64,000 nucleotides of DNA from Holophagales bacterium (GCA_016699405.1 CP064972.1:558001-622000); one strand, 5' to 3'. Positions 1 through 9,706 are shown, counted from the stretch's first letter. The notes: generated by a model from the sequence alone, not told the origin. Numbers and translations are program-made.

Positions 1-1014
1 CCACGGTACCGCCTGTTCGTCGACGAGCAGCCGCATCAGCTCGACGACGGCGAGCGCCGGATGGGTGTCGTTGAGCTGAATGGCGACCTTCTCCGGGAAG
101 CGGTCAAAGCTCTCCGGTCGTCGCGCGAGGAAGCGGCGCATCAGGTCGCGCAGGGCGCAGGCCACCAGGAAGTACTCCTGCACCAGCCGCAGCTCGCGTC
201 CGGTCTCGCTGCTGTCGGTCGGATAGAGGACCTTCGACACCGTTTCGGAGGCCATCTTCTGTTCGACGGCGCGCAGATAGTCGCCGTCGTTGAAGATGGC
301 CATGTCGAACTCGGTCGAGGCCCGCGCGGCGAAGAGACGGATCGGGTTGACGGTGCGACCGCCGTAGCCAGCCACGAGCAGGTCGTGGGGCACACCGACG
401 AGCAGCTGCCAGTCGAGCCAGAGCGGGTTGAAGCCGCCGCGCCGGTCGAGACTCCCCTCGACCCGACCGTAGACCGGAATCGCGCAGGCCTCGTCCGGCC
501 GCTCGATCGTCCAGGGGGTCCCGAAGGCGAGCCAGTTGTCGGGCCGCTCGCGCTGACGGCCGTTGTCGAGCTCCTGGCGGAAGAGTCCGAACTCGTAGTG
601 GATGCCGTAGCCGATCGCCGGCAGGTCGAGGGTGGCCAGCGACTCCATGAAGCAGGCCGCCAGCCGGCCGAGCCCGCCGTTGCCGAGGGCCGCGTCGGGC
701 TCGGCGGCGAGGGTCGCTTCGAGGTCGCCGCCGAGCTCGGCCTCCACGGCGCGGCAGATTTCGCCGAGGCCGAGGTTGGTCAGCGTCTCGCCGAGCAGAC
801 GTCCGACCAGGAACTCCATCGACAGGTAGGCGACGCGCTTGGCGTCGGCGCGCTCGACGCGCTCCTCGCTCGCCAGTCGGCCGTCGATCAGGCGCTCGCG
901 CGCGGCGAGCGCCACGGCACGGAACCACTCCGTCGGCGAGAGCTCCTCGACCCGGTGACCCAGGCTGTAGCGCACATGACGCAGGATGGCATCTCGCACG
1001 GCTTCGCTCCGCAT
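1..1014 (-). CDS. glgP: Glycogen/starch phosphorylase, C-terminally cut by window edge
   Basis: Cytosolic PLP enzyme that phosphorolyses alpha-1,4-glucan to glucose 1-phosphate. The 338 residues present cover the N-terminal half of a protein that is usually about 800-850 residues; the PLP lysine region lies beyond position 1. Family landmarks are visible in order: YLSMEFLVGRLL, NGGLGRLAACF.ESLATL, GYGIHYEFGLFRQ and, near the window edge, VAIQLNDTHPALA. Start chosen at 1014 because GGAGG sits 5 nt upstream of that ATG; an in-frame ATG at 1050 would add 12 residues but has no well-spaced ribosome site. It is divergent from the secreted protein gene at 1230. Truncation is only due to the window limit. 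Confidence 0.95.
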   Translation of the reverse strand, partial: MRSEAVRDAILRHVRYSLGHRVEELSPTEWFRAVALAARERLIDGRLASEERVERADAKRVAYLSMEFLVGRLLGETLTNLGLGEICRAVEAELGGDLEATLAAEPDAALGNGGLGRLAACFMESLATLDLPAIGYGIHYEFGLFRQELDNGRQRERPDNWLAFGTPWTIERPDEACAIPVYGRVEGSLDRRGGFNPLWLDWQLLVGVPHDLLVAGYGGRTVNPIRLFAARASTEFDMAIFNDGDYLRAVEQKMASETVSKVLYPTDSSETGRELRLVQEYFLVACALRDLMRRFLARRPESFDRFPEKVAIQLNDTHPALAVVELMRLLVDEQAVPW

Positions 1015-1229
1015 CGCGACCTCCGTTCGAACCGGCTCATTGTGCTCCATTCCCCAACCGACGTCAGCCTCGAGCTCCAGCTTCCGGGTGGCAGAGCACG
1101 AAGGTCGACGTCGCCGTGCTCAAGCGTTCTCGGACGATTGACCGGCGCGCGGCACGCCGTCAAGATCGCTCGACAGCGCACGGCCTCGACGCCGGCGCAA
1201 CTCGACCCTCCCGCGAAAGGAGCCTTCGC

Positions 1230-1961
1230 TTGAACCCCGACCCTCGGAGAAACCTCGTCCGCCGCCTTCTCGTCGCCCTCCTCATGCTCGGACTTTCAGC
1301 CGCTGCCGTCCCCGCCGAAACGCCCGACGCCCAGAACGGCGTGCCCGCGCTCTCTGCCATGCACGAGGTCGTCTACCCTCTCTGGCACGACGCGTGGCCC
1401 GCCAAGAACCTGGCGCGCATCAGGGAGCTGTTGCCCGACGTCCAGAAGCACCTCGCCGCCCTCAAGGCGGCCAAGCTGCCGGCCATGCTGCACGAGAAGC
1501 AGGCCACGTGGGATGCCGGGGTCACGGCGCTGGCGGGCACGGTCGCGGCCATGGAGAAGGCGGTCGCCGCCGAAGAGACGACGGCAGCTCTCGACGCGGT
1601 CGAGCAGTTTCACGCCGGCTACGAGGGGCTGGTGCGACTGCTGCGCCCGGTCAGTCGCGAGCTTGACGCCTATCACCAGACACTGTACGAGCTCTACCAC
1701 CACGCAGCCCCGGCCGGGGATCTGGCAGCCCTCGCGCGCTACGCAGGCGACCTCGTGTCACGGTGCGCCGCTCTGCAAGCGGCCCCTCTTCCGGGCAAGG
1801 CGGCCGGCCGCGAAGACAAGGTCAAGGCTGCCTATGGAGCGCTCTGCGCCGCCACGGCCGAGCTGAGCCAAGCGACCGCTGGTGCCGACCGTGCCGCGAT
1901 CAACTCGGCCGTCGAGCGAGTGCACTCCCGTTACGAGGAGGCCGCGGCGCTCCTCGAGTAG
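1230..1961 (+). CDS. Secreted helical protein with two tandem repeats
   Basis: Unrecognised 243-residue protein. A TTG start at 1230 is preferred because AAAGGAG ends 7 nt before it and the next residues form a clean signal peptide (Arg-rich n-region, LLVALLMLGLSAAAVPAE); the in-frame ATG at 1116 would put 38 Arg-rich residues ahead of it. The mature part is all-helical, His/Ala/Leu rich, and made of two related units of about 95 residues, starting near HEVVYPLWHDAWPAKNLARI and near LYELYHHAAPAGDLAALARY. Each has a conserved Y..L.H..AP..DL start and an ends-in H..YE..L..LL helix. This resembles periplasmic four-helix bundles (cytochrome c-prime/562-like) without any CxxCH haem motif. Paired His residues could bind metal, which is inference. 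A weak TTGACC-17-CAAGAT promoter lies at 1138-1166. Confidence 0.75.
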   Translation: MNPDPRRNLVRRLLVALLMLGLSAAAVPAETPDAQNGVPALSAMHEVVYPLWHDAWPAKNLARIRELLPDVQKHLAALKAAKLPAMLHEKQATWDAGVTALAGTVAAMEKAVAAEETTAALDAVEQFHAGYEGLVRLLRPVSRELDAYHQTLYELYHHAAPAGDLAALARYAGDLVSRCAALQAAPLPGKAAGREDKVKAAYGALCAATAELSQATAGADRAAINSAVERVHSRYEEAAALLE

Positions 1962-1989
1962 GACCACCCGGGCCAGTCCCTCGCGGAGC

Positions 1990-3945
1990 TCAGCGAGCGC
2001 CCGCTTCGCCGAGAACCCTCCCGGTGGCCTGAGCCGGCGCCGGGAGGCCGAGCAGGTAGGCCAAGGTCGGCGCGATGTCGATCGCCCGGATCTCCCCGGG
2101 GCGCGCTCCCGCCGCGATCCCCGGTCCGGCCGCGTAGAAGATCGCCTGCATCTCGCGTCGCTCGGGCCAGAAGCCGTGCTCGCCGCCGCCGTCGGCTCGA
2201 TCGCTCGGGGTGACCGCCACCCCCGACCGACCGGTCCGCAGGTAGTAGCCGGGGGCGAGGTCGAAGAGCAGATCGCCGGCGAGCGGACCGGCGATGCCAT
2301 AGGCCGGCACCTCCTCGGGGCGGGCGACGAGCCGCACGACGGCGGCCCCGTTCTCCGGATCGCGGGCGGCGAGGAGCGCCGCCGTCGCCCGCCGGAGCAC
2401 CGCGGCGCGATCCTCCGGAGACACGATTCCCCCGTGGCGCTCCGTCCCATTGACGCGCAGTTGGAAGTCGGAGAACGGAGCGGCGACGGCGGTGCGGGCG
2501 AGGTCGACGCGGCCGGCAGCGTCCCAGGCGAGCAGCCCGGCCTCCTCGAGGATCCGGTTGACGTAGACCCAGCGACGGACCCCGGCATGACCGTGATCGC
2601 TCACCAGGGCGACGATCGTCTCCGGCGGCGCGGCGGCGACCAGAGCGCCGAGCCAGCGGTCGAGCAGCTCGAACACCCGGGCGTAGAACGGCCAGACTCG
2701 CTCGGCCAAGGCGGCGTCGTAGCCGGGTGCGCGGGAGTCGAGCATCCCCATCCACGCGTGCCCCGCGTCGTCGGCCTCGAGCGCGTAGTGGAAGAGCAGG
2801 TCCGGTTGCCACGCGCGGAGGGCGAAGGTGGCCCCCGCGGTCAGCAACTGGACATCGAAGGCGACGATCTCGAGAACGCGCCGTTCGGCCTCACCGCTCC
2901 CGCCGTCGCCGAGCGTCGCACCCAGGTCGCCACGCGCGTAGGCGGCGAAACCACTGTCCTGGAACCCCGGATAGGCCTTTTCGTACGCCGCCAGGTCGGC
3001 TGGCGCGATCGCCCCGGAAAGCGCGTAGGCGGCACGCCGGTAGAGGAGCACGCGCGAGCCATCGGGCGCGAGATCGAAGAGACGGAAGAAGGTGTTGGCG
3101 TGGCGTGAGCCATCGACCACGCAAAACGGCGGGCTCCAGGCGGCCGGCTCGGCGCCGGCGGGATGGGCCGCGAGGACGGCTTCGGCCGAGGCCCGGCGGC
3201 GGTCGCGGCTGCCGACGCGGACCAACAGTCGGTCGAGCCCGCGCACTGGATCGGCCGGATCGTCGTAGAGCAGCAGGTGGAAGGTCGTGCCGGCGACCCG
3301 GAGGACCGCTTCACGGGCTCCCTGGCGATGGGCGACGCCGTTCCAGCCCGGACGAGCCGGGCCGAAGGCCGCGGCGTCGATCGCTTTGGCCGACGCCAGC
3401 GGGCTCTCGAATCCGCCGACGACGGTGAGCCGGTCCTCCGCCACGCCGCGACGACGCAAGCGTTCCCGCAGCGGTGTCGCAGGGATCGACTGCGTCGCCG
3501 AGAGGGCGACGACGCGGCGCCCGGCGAGCGCGGCCGTCAGGAAGAGCGGCTCGCCGGTCGCGGCAAGCGAGCTGAAGCCCGACTGGAAGTCGAGCAGCGT
3601 GTGCTCGGCGCGCGGCAGGAGCGGCACCTCGTTCGCAGTGATGCCGCTTCCCGCCGCCCAGGTGCCGGTCCAGATCGCCGCGTGCGCCGCGGCGGTCTTG
3701 CTCGGGAAGCTCGAGCGCACCCAGCTCGCCGCGAGCCCGCGCTCGGCGAGCGCGGCAACCGCAGGCAACCGACCTTCGGCGAGCAGCCGATCGACCACCT
3801 CGTCCCCGGCGCCGTCCCAGCTGACGACGATCGCCCTCGGCGCCTCCCCGGCGAGCGCCGGCGCGAGGAGACCGACGACGAGCGCCGCCCAGCCCAGTGC
3901 ACGACCCGATCGCCCGCTCACGCCCCCTCCCCTTTCGTCACCCAC
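1990..3945 (-). CDS. Secreted alkaline phosphatase / nucleotide pyrophosphatase superfamily enzyme
   Basis: 651-residue member of the type I phosphodiesterase/nucleotide pyrophosphatase fold (AP superfamily). A signal peptide (GWAALVVGLLAPALAGEA) is followed by the first metal-binding strand IVVSWDGAGDEVVDRLL, the nucleophile segment FPSKTAAAHAAIWTG (Ser/Thr after FP, as in ectonucleotide pyrophosphatases), and a late metal-binding VSDHGHAG segment. A GGEHGFWPE segment near residue 575 supplies the last His ligand. The expected location is the periplasm or outside, hydrolysing phosphodiester or phosphomonoester substrates; specificity cannot be told. It lies downstream of, and on the same strand as, the RND operon with 9 nt between genes, so read-through transcription is possible. 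Confidence 0.85.
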   Translation of the reverse strand: MGDERGGGVSGRSGRALGWAALVVGLLAPALAGEAPRAIVVSWDGAGDEVVDRLLAEGRLPAVAALAERGLAASWVRSSFPSKTAAAHAAIWTGTWAAGSGITANEVPLLPRAEHTLLDFQSGFSSLAATGEPLFLTAALAGRRVVALSATQSIPATPLRERLRRRGVAEDRLTVVGGFESPLASAKAIDAAAFGPARPGWNGVAHRQGAREAVLRVAGTTFHLLLYDDPADPVRGLDRLLVRVGSRDRRRASAEAVLAAHPAGAEPAAWSPPFCVVDGSRHANTFFRLFDLAPDGSRVLLYRRAAYALSGAIAPADLAAYEKAYPGFQDSGFAAYARGDLGATLGDGGSGEAERRVLEIVAFDVQLLTAGATFALRAWQPDLLFHYALEADDAGHAWMGMLDSRAPGYDAALAERVWPFYARVFELLDRWLGALVAAAPPETIVALVSDHGHAGVRRWVYVNRILEEAGLLAWDAAGRVDLARTAVAAPFSDFQLRVNGTERHGGIVSPEDRAAVLRRATAALLAARDPENGAAVVRLVARPEEVPAYGIAGPLAGDLLFDLAPGYYLRTGRSGVAVTPSDRADGGGEHGFWPERREMQAIFYAAGPGIAAGARPGEIRAIDIAPTLAYLLGLPAPAQATGRVLGEAGAR

Positions 3946-3954
3946 GCTGGCACC

Positions 3955-6900
3955 TCAGCTCGCCGCGTCGACCTCCCGCTCGCGACCGCGCAGGAACCAG
4001 AGGGCTCGTCCCATCCGCTCCTGCAGCGACTCCATGTAGGTGTACACCACCGGCGTGACGAACAGAGTCAGCGACTGCGAGAGCAGGAGCCCGCCGACCA
4101 CGGCCAGGCCGAGCGGACGCCGCGCTTCGGCGCCGGCGCCGAAACCGAGGGCGATCGGCAGGGTGCCGAAGAGCGCCGCCATCGTGGTCATCATGATCGG
4201 CCGGAAGCGCACCACGCAGGCCTCGTGGATCGCCTCGAGCGGGGTCTTGCCGCCGTGCCGCTGCACCTCGAGCGCGAAGTCGATCATGATGATGCCGTTC
4301 TTCTTCACCAGGCCGACGAGCATGATGATGCCGACGAAGGCGTAGATGTTGAGGTCGCTGCCGAAGGCCATCAGCGTCAGCAGCGCACCGAGACCGGCGA
4401 GCGGCAGCGCCGAGAGGATCGTCAGCGGGTGGATGAAGCTCTCGTAAAGGACTCCCAGCACCATGTAGATGACGAGGATGGCCAGCACGAGCAGCAGTCC
4501 GAGCCCCTGCATCGACGACTTGAACGCCTGCGCCGTTCCCTGGAACGTAGGAGTGACGGTGGCCGGCAGCGTCTCGCGGGCGAGGCGATCGACCTCGTCG
4601 GTGGCCTGCGAGAGCGCCACGCCGGGGGCGAGGTTGAACGACAGCGTCACCGACGGCACCTGCCCGGAGTGGTTGACCGCCAGCGGGCCGACCCCGGGGG
4701 TGAGCGTCACCAGCGAATCGAGCGGCACCAGTTGCCCCCCGGCCGAGCGGACGTAGAGCAGGCGCAGGTCGGCCGGCTGGCGCTGGAACTCCGGCTGCAT
4801 CTCCATGATCACGCGGTACTGGTTGTTCGGCGCGAAGATCGTCGACACCTGGCGCTGGCCGTAGGCGGAGTAGAGGGTGTCTTCGATCTGCTGCGCCGTC
4901 ACGCCGAACGACGCCGCCTTGTCGCGGGCGATGTCGACGTTGACCTGCGGATTGCGCAGGAGCAGGTCGGTCGAGACGTCGGTGAGCAGGCGCAGCCCGC
5001 GCAACTTGCCTTCGAGCACCGGGGCAACGCGATAGAGCTCGTCGGTGTCCGGCCCGGTCAGGGTGAGCTGGTACTGGCTGCGGCTCATCCGGCCGCCGAT
5101 CTGCAGGGCCGGCGGATTCTGCAGGTAGACGCGGATGCCCGGCACCTGGGCGAAGCGCGGGCGCAGGCTTTCGACCACCTGGTCGGCGTTGAGCGTGCGC
5201 TCGGCGCGCGGCTTCAGGCGGACGAAGAGGTTGCCGGTGTTCGAGGCGCCCGAGCCGCGGCCGCCCGCCGAGGACATGAAGGCCTCGATGTTCGGATCCT
5301 CGCGGACGATCTTCGCCACCTCCTGCTGATGGCGCGCCATCTCCTCGAACGAGATCCCCTCGACCGCCTCGGTCTGCCCGAAGAGCTGCCCGATGTCCTG
5401 GGACGGGATGAACCCCTTCGGGATCCGCGCGAAGACGACGACGGTGAGGAGCGTGATCACCAGGGTGTAGAGCATGGTGATCCTCCGGTGGGCGAGCGAC
5501 CAGCGGAGACCCTTCTCGTAGCCGCGCAGCATGCCGGCGAAGAAGCGCTCGAAGAAGTTGAACAGGCCGTGGTGCTCGACCTCGCGCGGCGGAGCCAGGA
5601 AGCGCGAGGAGAGCATCGGCGTCAACGACAGCGAGATGAAGCCGGAGATCAGCACGGCGAGGCCGATGACCACGGCGAACTCGCGGAACAGCCGCCCGAC
5701 GATGCCGCCCATGAACAGCACCGGGATGAACACCGCGGCGAGCGAGAGGGTCATCGAGAGGATCGTGAAACCGATCTCGCGCGAGCCGTCGAGCGCCGCC
5801 TGGAGCGGCTTCTTGCCCATCTCCATGTGGCGGAAGATGTTCTCCAGCATGACGATGGCGTCGTCGACGACGAACCCCACCGAGAGCGTCAGCGCCATCA
5901 GCGAGAGGTTGTCGAGCGAGTAGTCGAGCAGGTACATGACGACGAAGGTGCCGACGATCGACATCGGCATGGCGAGCGAGGGGATCGCCGTCGCCGAGAG
6001 GTTGCGCAGGAAGAGGAAGATCACCAGGACGACGAGGATCAGCGTGATGACCAGGGTGACCTTGACGTCGTGGACCGACTCGTCGATCGGCGCCGAGCGG
6101 TCGAAGAGGATGCGCATCGACACGCTCGCCGGGAGCTGCTGCTCGAACTTCGGCAGCAGCTCGCGCACCTTGCGCGCCACCTCGACGGTGTTGGTCCCCG
6201 GCTGGCGCTGGATGGCGAGCACCACCGCGCGCTGGTCGATGAACCAGGCGGCCACCTTGTTGTTCTCGACGCTGTCGGTGACCGTGCCGAGCTCTTCGAG
6301 TCGCACCGGCTTGCCGTCGCGGTAGGCGACGATGATCGGCCGGTAGGCGGCCGCGTCGGTGAGCTGGCCGTCGGCCATCAGCGTGAAGCTCTTCTGCGGA
6401 CCGTAGAGGGTGCCGGTCGGCAGATTGACGTTGGCGCCGCGCACCGCGCGCGTCACGTCGTCCACCGCGAGGCCGCGGGTGGCGAGCTGGCGCGGGTCGA
6501 GCTGGATGCGGACGGCGTACTTCTGCGCGCCGTAGACCTGCACCTGGGCGACGCCCGAGACGGTCGAGATGCGCTGCGCGATCGAGGTCTCGGCGTACTC
6601 GTCGAGGGTGTAGAGCGGCAGGGTCGGCGAGGTGAGGGCGATGAACAGGATCGGCTGGTCCGCCGGATTCGACTTGTTGTAGGTCGGCGGGTACGGCATG
6701 TCTTGCGGCAGCTGGCGGTTGGCCCGGGCGATCGCCGCCTGGACGTCCTGCGCCGCCGCGTCGATGTTGCGCTCGAGGCTGAACTGCAGGGTGATGCTGG
6801 TGTTGCCGATGCTGCTCGTCGAGCTCATCGAGTCGACGCCGGCGATGGTCGAGAACTCCTTCTCGAGCGGCGTCGCCACCGAGGACGCCATGGTGTCGGG

Positions 6901-7065
6901 GTTGGCGCCGGGCAGGGCGGCCGAGACGGTGATCGTCGGAAAGTCGACGTTCGGCAGGTCGGAGACCGGCAGCAGCCGGTAGGCCATGCCGCCGAAGACG
7001 AGGATCGCCACCATGACGATCGTCGTCATCACCGGACGGCGGATGAAGAGCTCGGAGAAGCTCAT
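3955..7065 (-). CDS. RND efflux permease (HAE1/AcrB family)
   Basis: 1036-residue inner-membrane proton-driven pump, normal length for the family. It starts MSFSELFIRRPVMTTIVMVA, the classic RND amino terminus, followed by NVDFPTITVSAALPGANPDTM. The first periplasmic domain, the DDAIVMLEN transmembrane-4 motif carrying the proton-relay Asp pair, a second periplasmic half, and the closing VKKNGIIMIDFA / RFRPIMMTTMAALFGTLPIA segments are all present. The start at 7065 overlaps the stop of the adaptor gene (ATGA), so translation is coupled. It is the last gene of the tetR-tolC-MFP-RND operon. The VDDAIVMLENIFRHMEMG and SFTLMADGQL stretches resemble MdtB/MuxB-like multidrug pumps more than heavy-metal (HME) pumps. 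Substrate unknown. Confidence 0.96.
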   Translation of the reverse strand: MSFSELFIRRPVMTTIVMVAILVFGGMAYRLLPVSDLPNVDFPTITVSAALPGANPDTMASSVATPLEKEFSTIAGVDSMSSTSSIGNTSITLQFSLERNIDAAAQDVQAAIARANRQLPQDMPYPPTYNKSNPADQPILFIALTSPTLPLYTLDEYAETSIAQRISTVSGVAQVQVYGAQKYAVRIQLDPRQLATRGLAVDDVTRAVRGANVNLPTGTLYGPQKSFTLMADGQLTDAAAYRPIIVAYRDGKPVRLEELGTVTDSVENNKVAAWFIDQRAVVLAIQRQPGTNTVEVARKVRELLPKFEQQLPASVSMRILFDRSAPIDESVHDVKVTLVITLILVVLVIFLFLRNLSATAIPSLAMPMSIVGTFVVMYLLDYSLDNLSLMALTLSVGFVVDDAIVMLENIFRHMEMGKKPLQAALDGSREIGFTILSMTLSLAAVFIPVLFMGGIVGRLFREFAVVIGLAVLISGFISLSLTPMLSSRFLAPPREVEHHGLFNFFERFFAGMLRGYEKGLRWSLAHRRITMLYTLVITLLTVVVFARIPKGFIPSQDIGQLFGQTEAVEGISFEEMARHQQEVAKIVREDPNIEAFMSSAGGRGSGASNTGNLFVRLKPRAERTLNADQVVESLRPRFAQVPGIRVYLQNPPALQIGGRMSRSQYQLTLTGPDTDELYRVAPVLEGKLRGLRLLTDVSTDLLLRNPQVNVDIARDKAASFGVTAQQIEDTLYSAYGQRQVSTIFAPNNQYRVIMEMQPEFQRQPADLRLLYVRSAGGQLVPLDSLVTLTPGVGPLAVNHSGQVPSVTLSFNLAPGVALSQATDEVDRLARETLPATVTPTFQGTAQAFKSSMQGLGLLLVLAILVIYMVLGVLYESFIHPLTILSALPLAGLGALLTLMAFGSDLNIYAFVGIIMLVGLVKKNGIIMIDFALEVQRHGGKTPLEAIHEACVVRFRPIMMTTMAALFGTLPIALGFGAGAEARRPLGLAVVGGLLLSQSLTLFVTPVVYTYMESLQERMGRALWFLRGREREVDAAS

Positions 7066-8219
7066 GACTTCGGCTCGCTGCCGCTCTCGGCGCTCTTGAC
7101 CGTGACCTTCGCCCCCGGCACCAGGCGGAGCTGGCCGTCGGTGACCACGGTCTCCCCCGGCTCGAGACCGCTCTCGACGATCGCCTCCTTCTCGTCGCCG
7201 CGCGCCACGGTCAGCGTCCGCAGCTCGACCGTTCCGTCGTCCTTGACGACGAAGGCGTACTGACCGCGCTGGCCGCTCTGCACGGCCGAGGCGGGAACGA
7301 CGATGCGCGCCGGCTCCTCGCCCAGGCGCACCGTCAGGTCGACGAACTGGCCCGGCCAGAGGACCTCGTCGGCGTTGGCGAAGGTGGCCTTGAGCAGCAG
7401 GGTCCCCGAGGCGGTGTCGACCTCGTTGTCGATGAAGGAGAGGCTGCCTTCGGCGATCGCCGCCGCACCGCCGGGCAGGGTCGCGCCGACCTGGACGGCG
7501 CCCTCGCGCCGGGCAGTCAGCGACGGGAGAAGCTGCGCCGGGACCGAGAAGGCGACGTGGATCGGCTGCACCTGGTTGATCGTCACCAGCGGCTTGTCGT
7601 CGTTGGCCTTCACCAGGTTGCCGGCCTTGATCGAAAGCGCCCCGGTGCGACCCGCCACCGGAGCGGTGATCGTGCAGTAGGCCAGGTTGAGCTTCGCCGC
7701 GTCGAGGTTCGCCTGGTCGGCGGCGATCGCCGCGCGCAAGGCCGCGGCGTTGGCGACGATCTGGTCGTACTGCTCCTTGGTGACGTAGTCCTGGCGAACG
7801 AGTCCGGCGTAGCGCGTGGCGTCCGCCTCGGCCTTCGCCAGGAGCGCCTGATTGCGCGCCATCGCGGCCTCGGCCTGGGCGAGCGCCGCCCGGTAGGGGC
7901 GCGGGTCGATGGTGAAGAGCGTCGCTCCGGCCCGGACGCTCTCGCCTTCGGTGAAGGCGACGCGCTGCAGCTCGCCGCCGATGCGCGCCTTGACCGCCAC
8001 GGTGGCGATCGGCTCGACGTGACCGATGGCGCGGAAGGTCACGGGAACGGTCTTCTGGACGACGGTCGCCGTGGTGACCGGAACCGGAGGCGGTCCACTC
8101 GGCCCCTTGGCCTTCCCGTCGCCGCACGAGACGACGGCGAGGGCGAGCGGCAGGGCGAGGGCGAAGGCGACGCGCGGCCGGCGGGCCGGGCGGAACGAGC
8201 TCAGGGTGAAGGGGGTCAT
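7062..8219 (-). CDS. RND periplasmic adaptor (MFP/HlyD family), lipoprotein
   Basis: 385-residue membrane fusion protein linking the RND pump to TolC. The signal sequence ends in ALAVVSCGDG, a lipobox, so the mature protein should be lipid-anchored at Cys31. It shows the usual order: beta-barrel/lipoyl half (VKARIGGELQRVAFTEGESV), alpha-hairpin (AQAEAAMARNQALLAKAEAD...), second lipoyl half (YCTITAPVAGRTGALSIKAG) and membrane-proximal domain ending LRLVPGAKVTVK. Start and stop overlap the neighbouring genes by 4 nt each (ATGA on both sides), which indicates tight translational coupling within the efflux operon. Confidence 0.96.
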   Translation of the reverse strand: MTPFTLSSFRPARRPRVAFALALPLALAVVSCGDGKAKGPSGPPPVPVTTATVVQKTVPVTFRAIGHVEPIATVAVKARIGGELQRVAFTEGESVRAGATLFTIDPRPYRAALAQAEAAMARNQALLAKAEADATRYAGLVRQDYVTKEQYDQIVANAAALRAAIAADQANLDAAKLNLAYCTITAPVAGRTGALSIKAGNLVKANDDKPLVTINQVQPIHVAFSVPAQLLPSLTARREGAVQVGATLPGGAAAIAEGSLSFIDNEVDTASGTLLLKATFANADEVLWPGQFVDLTVRLGEEPARIVVPASAVQSGQRGQYAFVVKDDGTVELRTLTVARGDEKEAIVESGLEPGETVVTDGQLRLVPGAKVTVKSAESGSEPKS

Positions 8220-9706
8220 GGCTCTCTCTTCTCGACCGTGATGGCGGAGGTCTGCAAGGTGGTCTCGGCGCTGCCGGTGTCGCGGGCGAGCTGGGCAAGG
8301 GCGGCAAACCAGGTGGCGCGCGACTGGATCTCCGACGCGCGGGCGTTGGCCAGGGCCGACTGGGCGGCGAGCAGGTCGAGAATGGTCCCGACTCCTTCGC
8401 GGTAGCGGCCGAGGGCGACGCGTTCGGACTGCTCGGCGCTGGCCAGCAGGTCGCGCGACGTGCGCACCAGCTGGCCCGCAGTGGCGAGCGCCGTCGAGCT
8501 CGTCCAGACCTGGAGAACCGCCTGCTGCTCGAGGCTGGCGACCTGCGCCTGGGCGGTCTGCTCCTCCTCGACCGCCTTCTGGACGTTGTAGCGGTTGGCG
8601 TAGCCGGTAAACAGCGGGAAGCTCAGCAGCAGCCGCGCCGACCAGCTGTCGCGCTCGACGGTGGAGCCGGTGTCGAAGGCGGTGCGGTTCGCCCCGGCCT
8701 GGAGCGCCAGGCTCGGCAGCCCCTCCGACTTGACGGCGTCGACGTGCGCCGCCGCCTTCGCAGCCAGGGCGCGCGCCGCCAGCAGGTCCGGGCGCCGCGT
8801 GCGGGCGAGCTCGATGAGCTTCTCGACCGCCTCGCCTGCGGCGTCGAGGGGAACCTCTGCCGGCAGGGTCCCGACGTCGTACGGCGTGTTGGCGGGCAGG
8901 CCCATCGCGGTGGCGAGGGCGCCGCGCACGACGAGCACCTGCCCCGCGAAGGTGGCCTCGGTGAGCTTGGCCTGGGAGAGCGCCGTGCGCGCCTGGAGCA
9001 CTTCGGCGATCGTCGCCACCCCCGCCTCGTGCCGGACGTTCGCCGCTTCGAGCGCCGTCGTCGCCTGTCGCACGGTCGTCTGCGCCGCTTCGAGCTGGGC
9101 CTTGGCGCTCAGATACTGCACGAAGGTCTGCTGCACGACGAGCACGACGTTCTGAATCGCGGCGTTGTGGCTCCAGTCGGCGGCCAGGAGCGCCTGGCGT
9201 GCGTCCTCGAGGTTGGCGGAGCGACCTCCGAGATCGAGCAGGAGGTAGTTGAGCGTCACCGCCGGACCGTACGCCGTTGCCGGAGTGCCGTCCTGGGTCG
9301 GCGTCGCCGTCTGCGCACGGGCGGCGCTCGCCGAAAGATCGACGCTCGGGAAATAGGGCGCCCGCTTGGCGCCGAGTTGCGCCGCCGCCGCCCGCGCCTG
9401 GAAGTAGGAGAGGCGCGTCGCCGGGTTGTTGCGCAGCGCCATTTCGAGAATGTCGGAGAGTGCGAGGGTCGCTCCCGGGACGAGGAGCGCTTCGGGGACC
9501 TTCACCGCCATCGGCGGCGGCGCGGGCGGCACGGCCAGCGCCGCCGGACGATCCTGGCTCGGCGGCGGCAGCGGATCCTCACCCGGCGATCGCGGGTCGC
9601 TCGCCCCGACGCCAGCGGCGGCGAACACGCCGAGCAGGAGACCGGCGGCGGGCCGGCGGAGTGCGACGCCCCATCGGCGTCCGCGGGAAGACGAGGGTGG
9701 GACCAT
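8216..9706 (-). CDS. TolC-family outer membrane efflux protein
   Basis: 496 residues. An N-terminal signal region (RRPAAGLLLGVFAAAGVGA) precedes a Pro-rich linker and two OEP repeats of long helices (LSDILEMALRNNPATRLSYFQARAAAAQLGAKRAPYFP...; ARTRRPDLLAARALAAKAAAHVDA). It forms the outer-membrane channel and periplasmic tunnel for the pump encoded downstream. The ATG at 9706 shares its A with the stop codon of the tetR gene (TGATG), with GGAGG 6 nt upstream lying inside the end of tetR. It overlaps the adaptor gene by 4 nt. The order regulator, TolC, adaptor, pump is co-directional without gaps. Confidence 0.94.
   Translation of the reverse strand: MVPPSSSRGRRWGVALRRPAAGLLLGVFAAAGVGASDPRSPGEDPLPPPSQDRPAALAVPPAPPPMAVKVPEALLVPGATLALSDILEMALRNNPATRLSYFQARAAAAQLGAKRAPYFPSVDLSASAARAQTATPTQDGTPATAYGPAVTLNYLLLDLGGRSANLEDARQALLAADWSHNAAIQNVVLVVQQTFVQYLSAKAQLEAAQTTVRQATTALEAANVRHEAGVATIAEVLQARTALSQAKLTEATFAGQVLVVRGALATAMGLPANTPYDVGTLPAEVPLDAAGEAVEKLIELARTRRPDLLAARALAAKAAAHVDAVKSEGLPSLALQAGANRTAFDTGSTVERDSWSARLLLSFPLFTGYANRYNVQKAVEEEQTAQAQVASLEQQAVLQVWTSSTALATAGQLVRTSRDLLASAEQSERVALGRYREGVGTILDLLAAQSALANARASEIQSRATWFAALAQLARDTGSAETTLQTSAITVEKREP

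Noticed and set aside
1116..1229. Upstream ATG at 1116 as start of the secreted helical protein
   Set aside because: It would add 38 Arg-rich residues before a proper signal peptide; the TTG at 1230 has the ribosome site.
3163..7263. 1366-codon open frame antisense to the efflux genes
   Set aside because: Arg/Glu/His-rich low-complexity translation opposite clear RND and adaptor genes; a by-product of high GC and codon bias.
7066..8307. Apparent 1450-codon fusion of adaptor and RND pump
   Set aside because: The extra N-terminal part is the wrong frame of the adaptor gene; the true pump starts at 7065 with an ATGA overlap.
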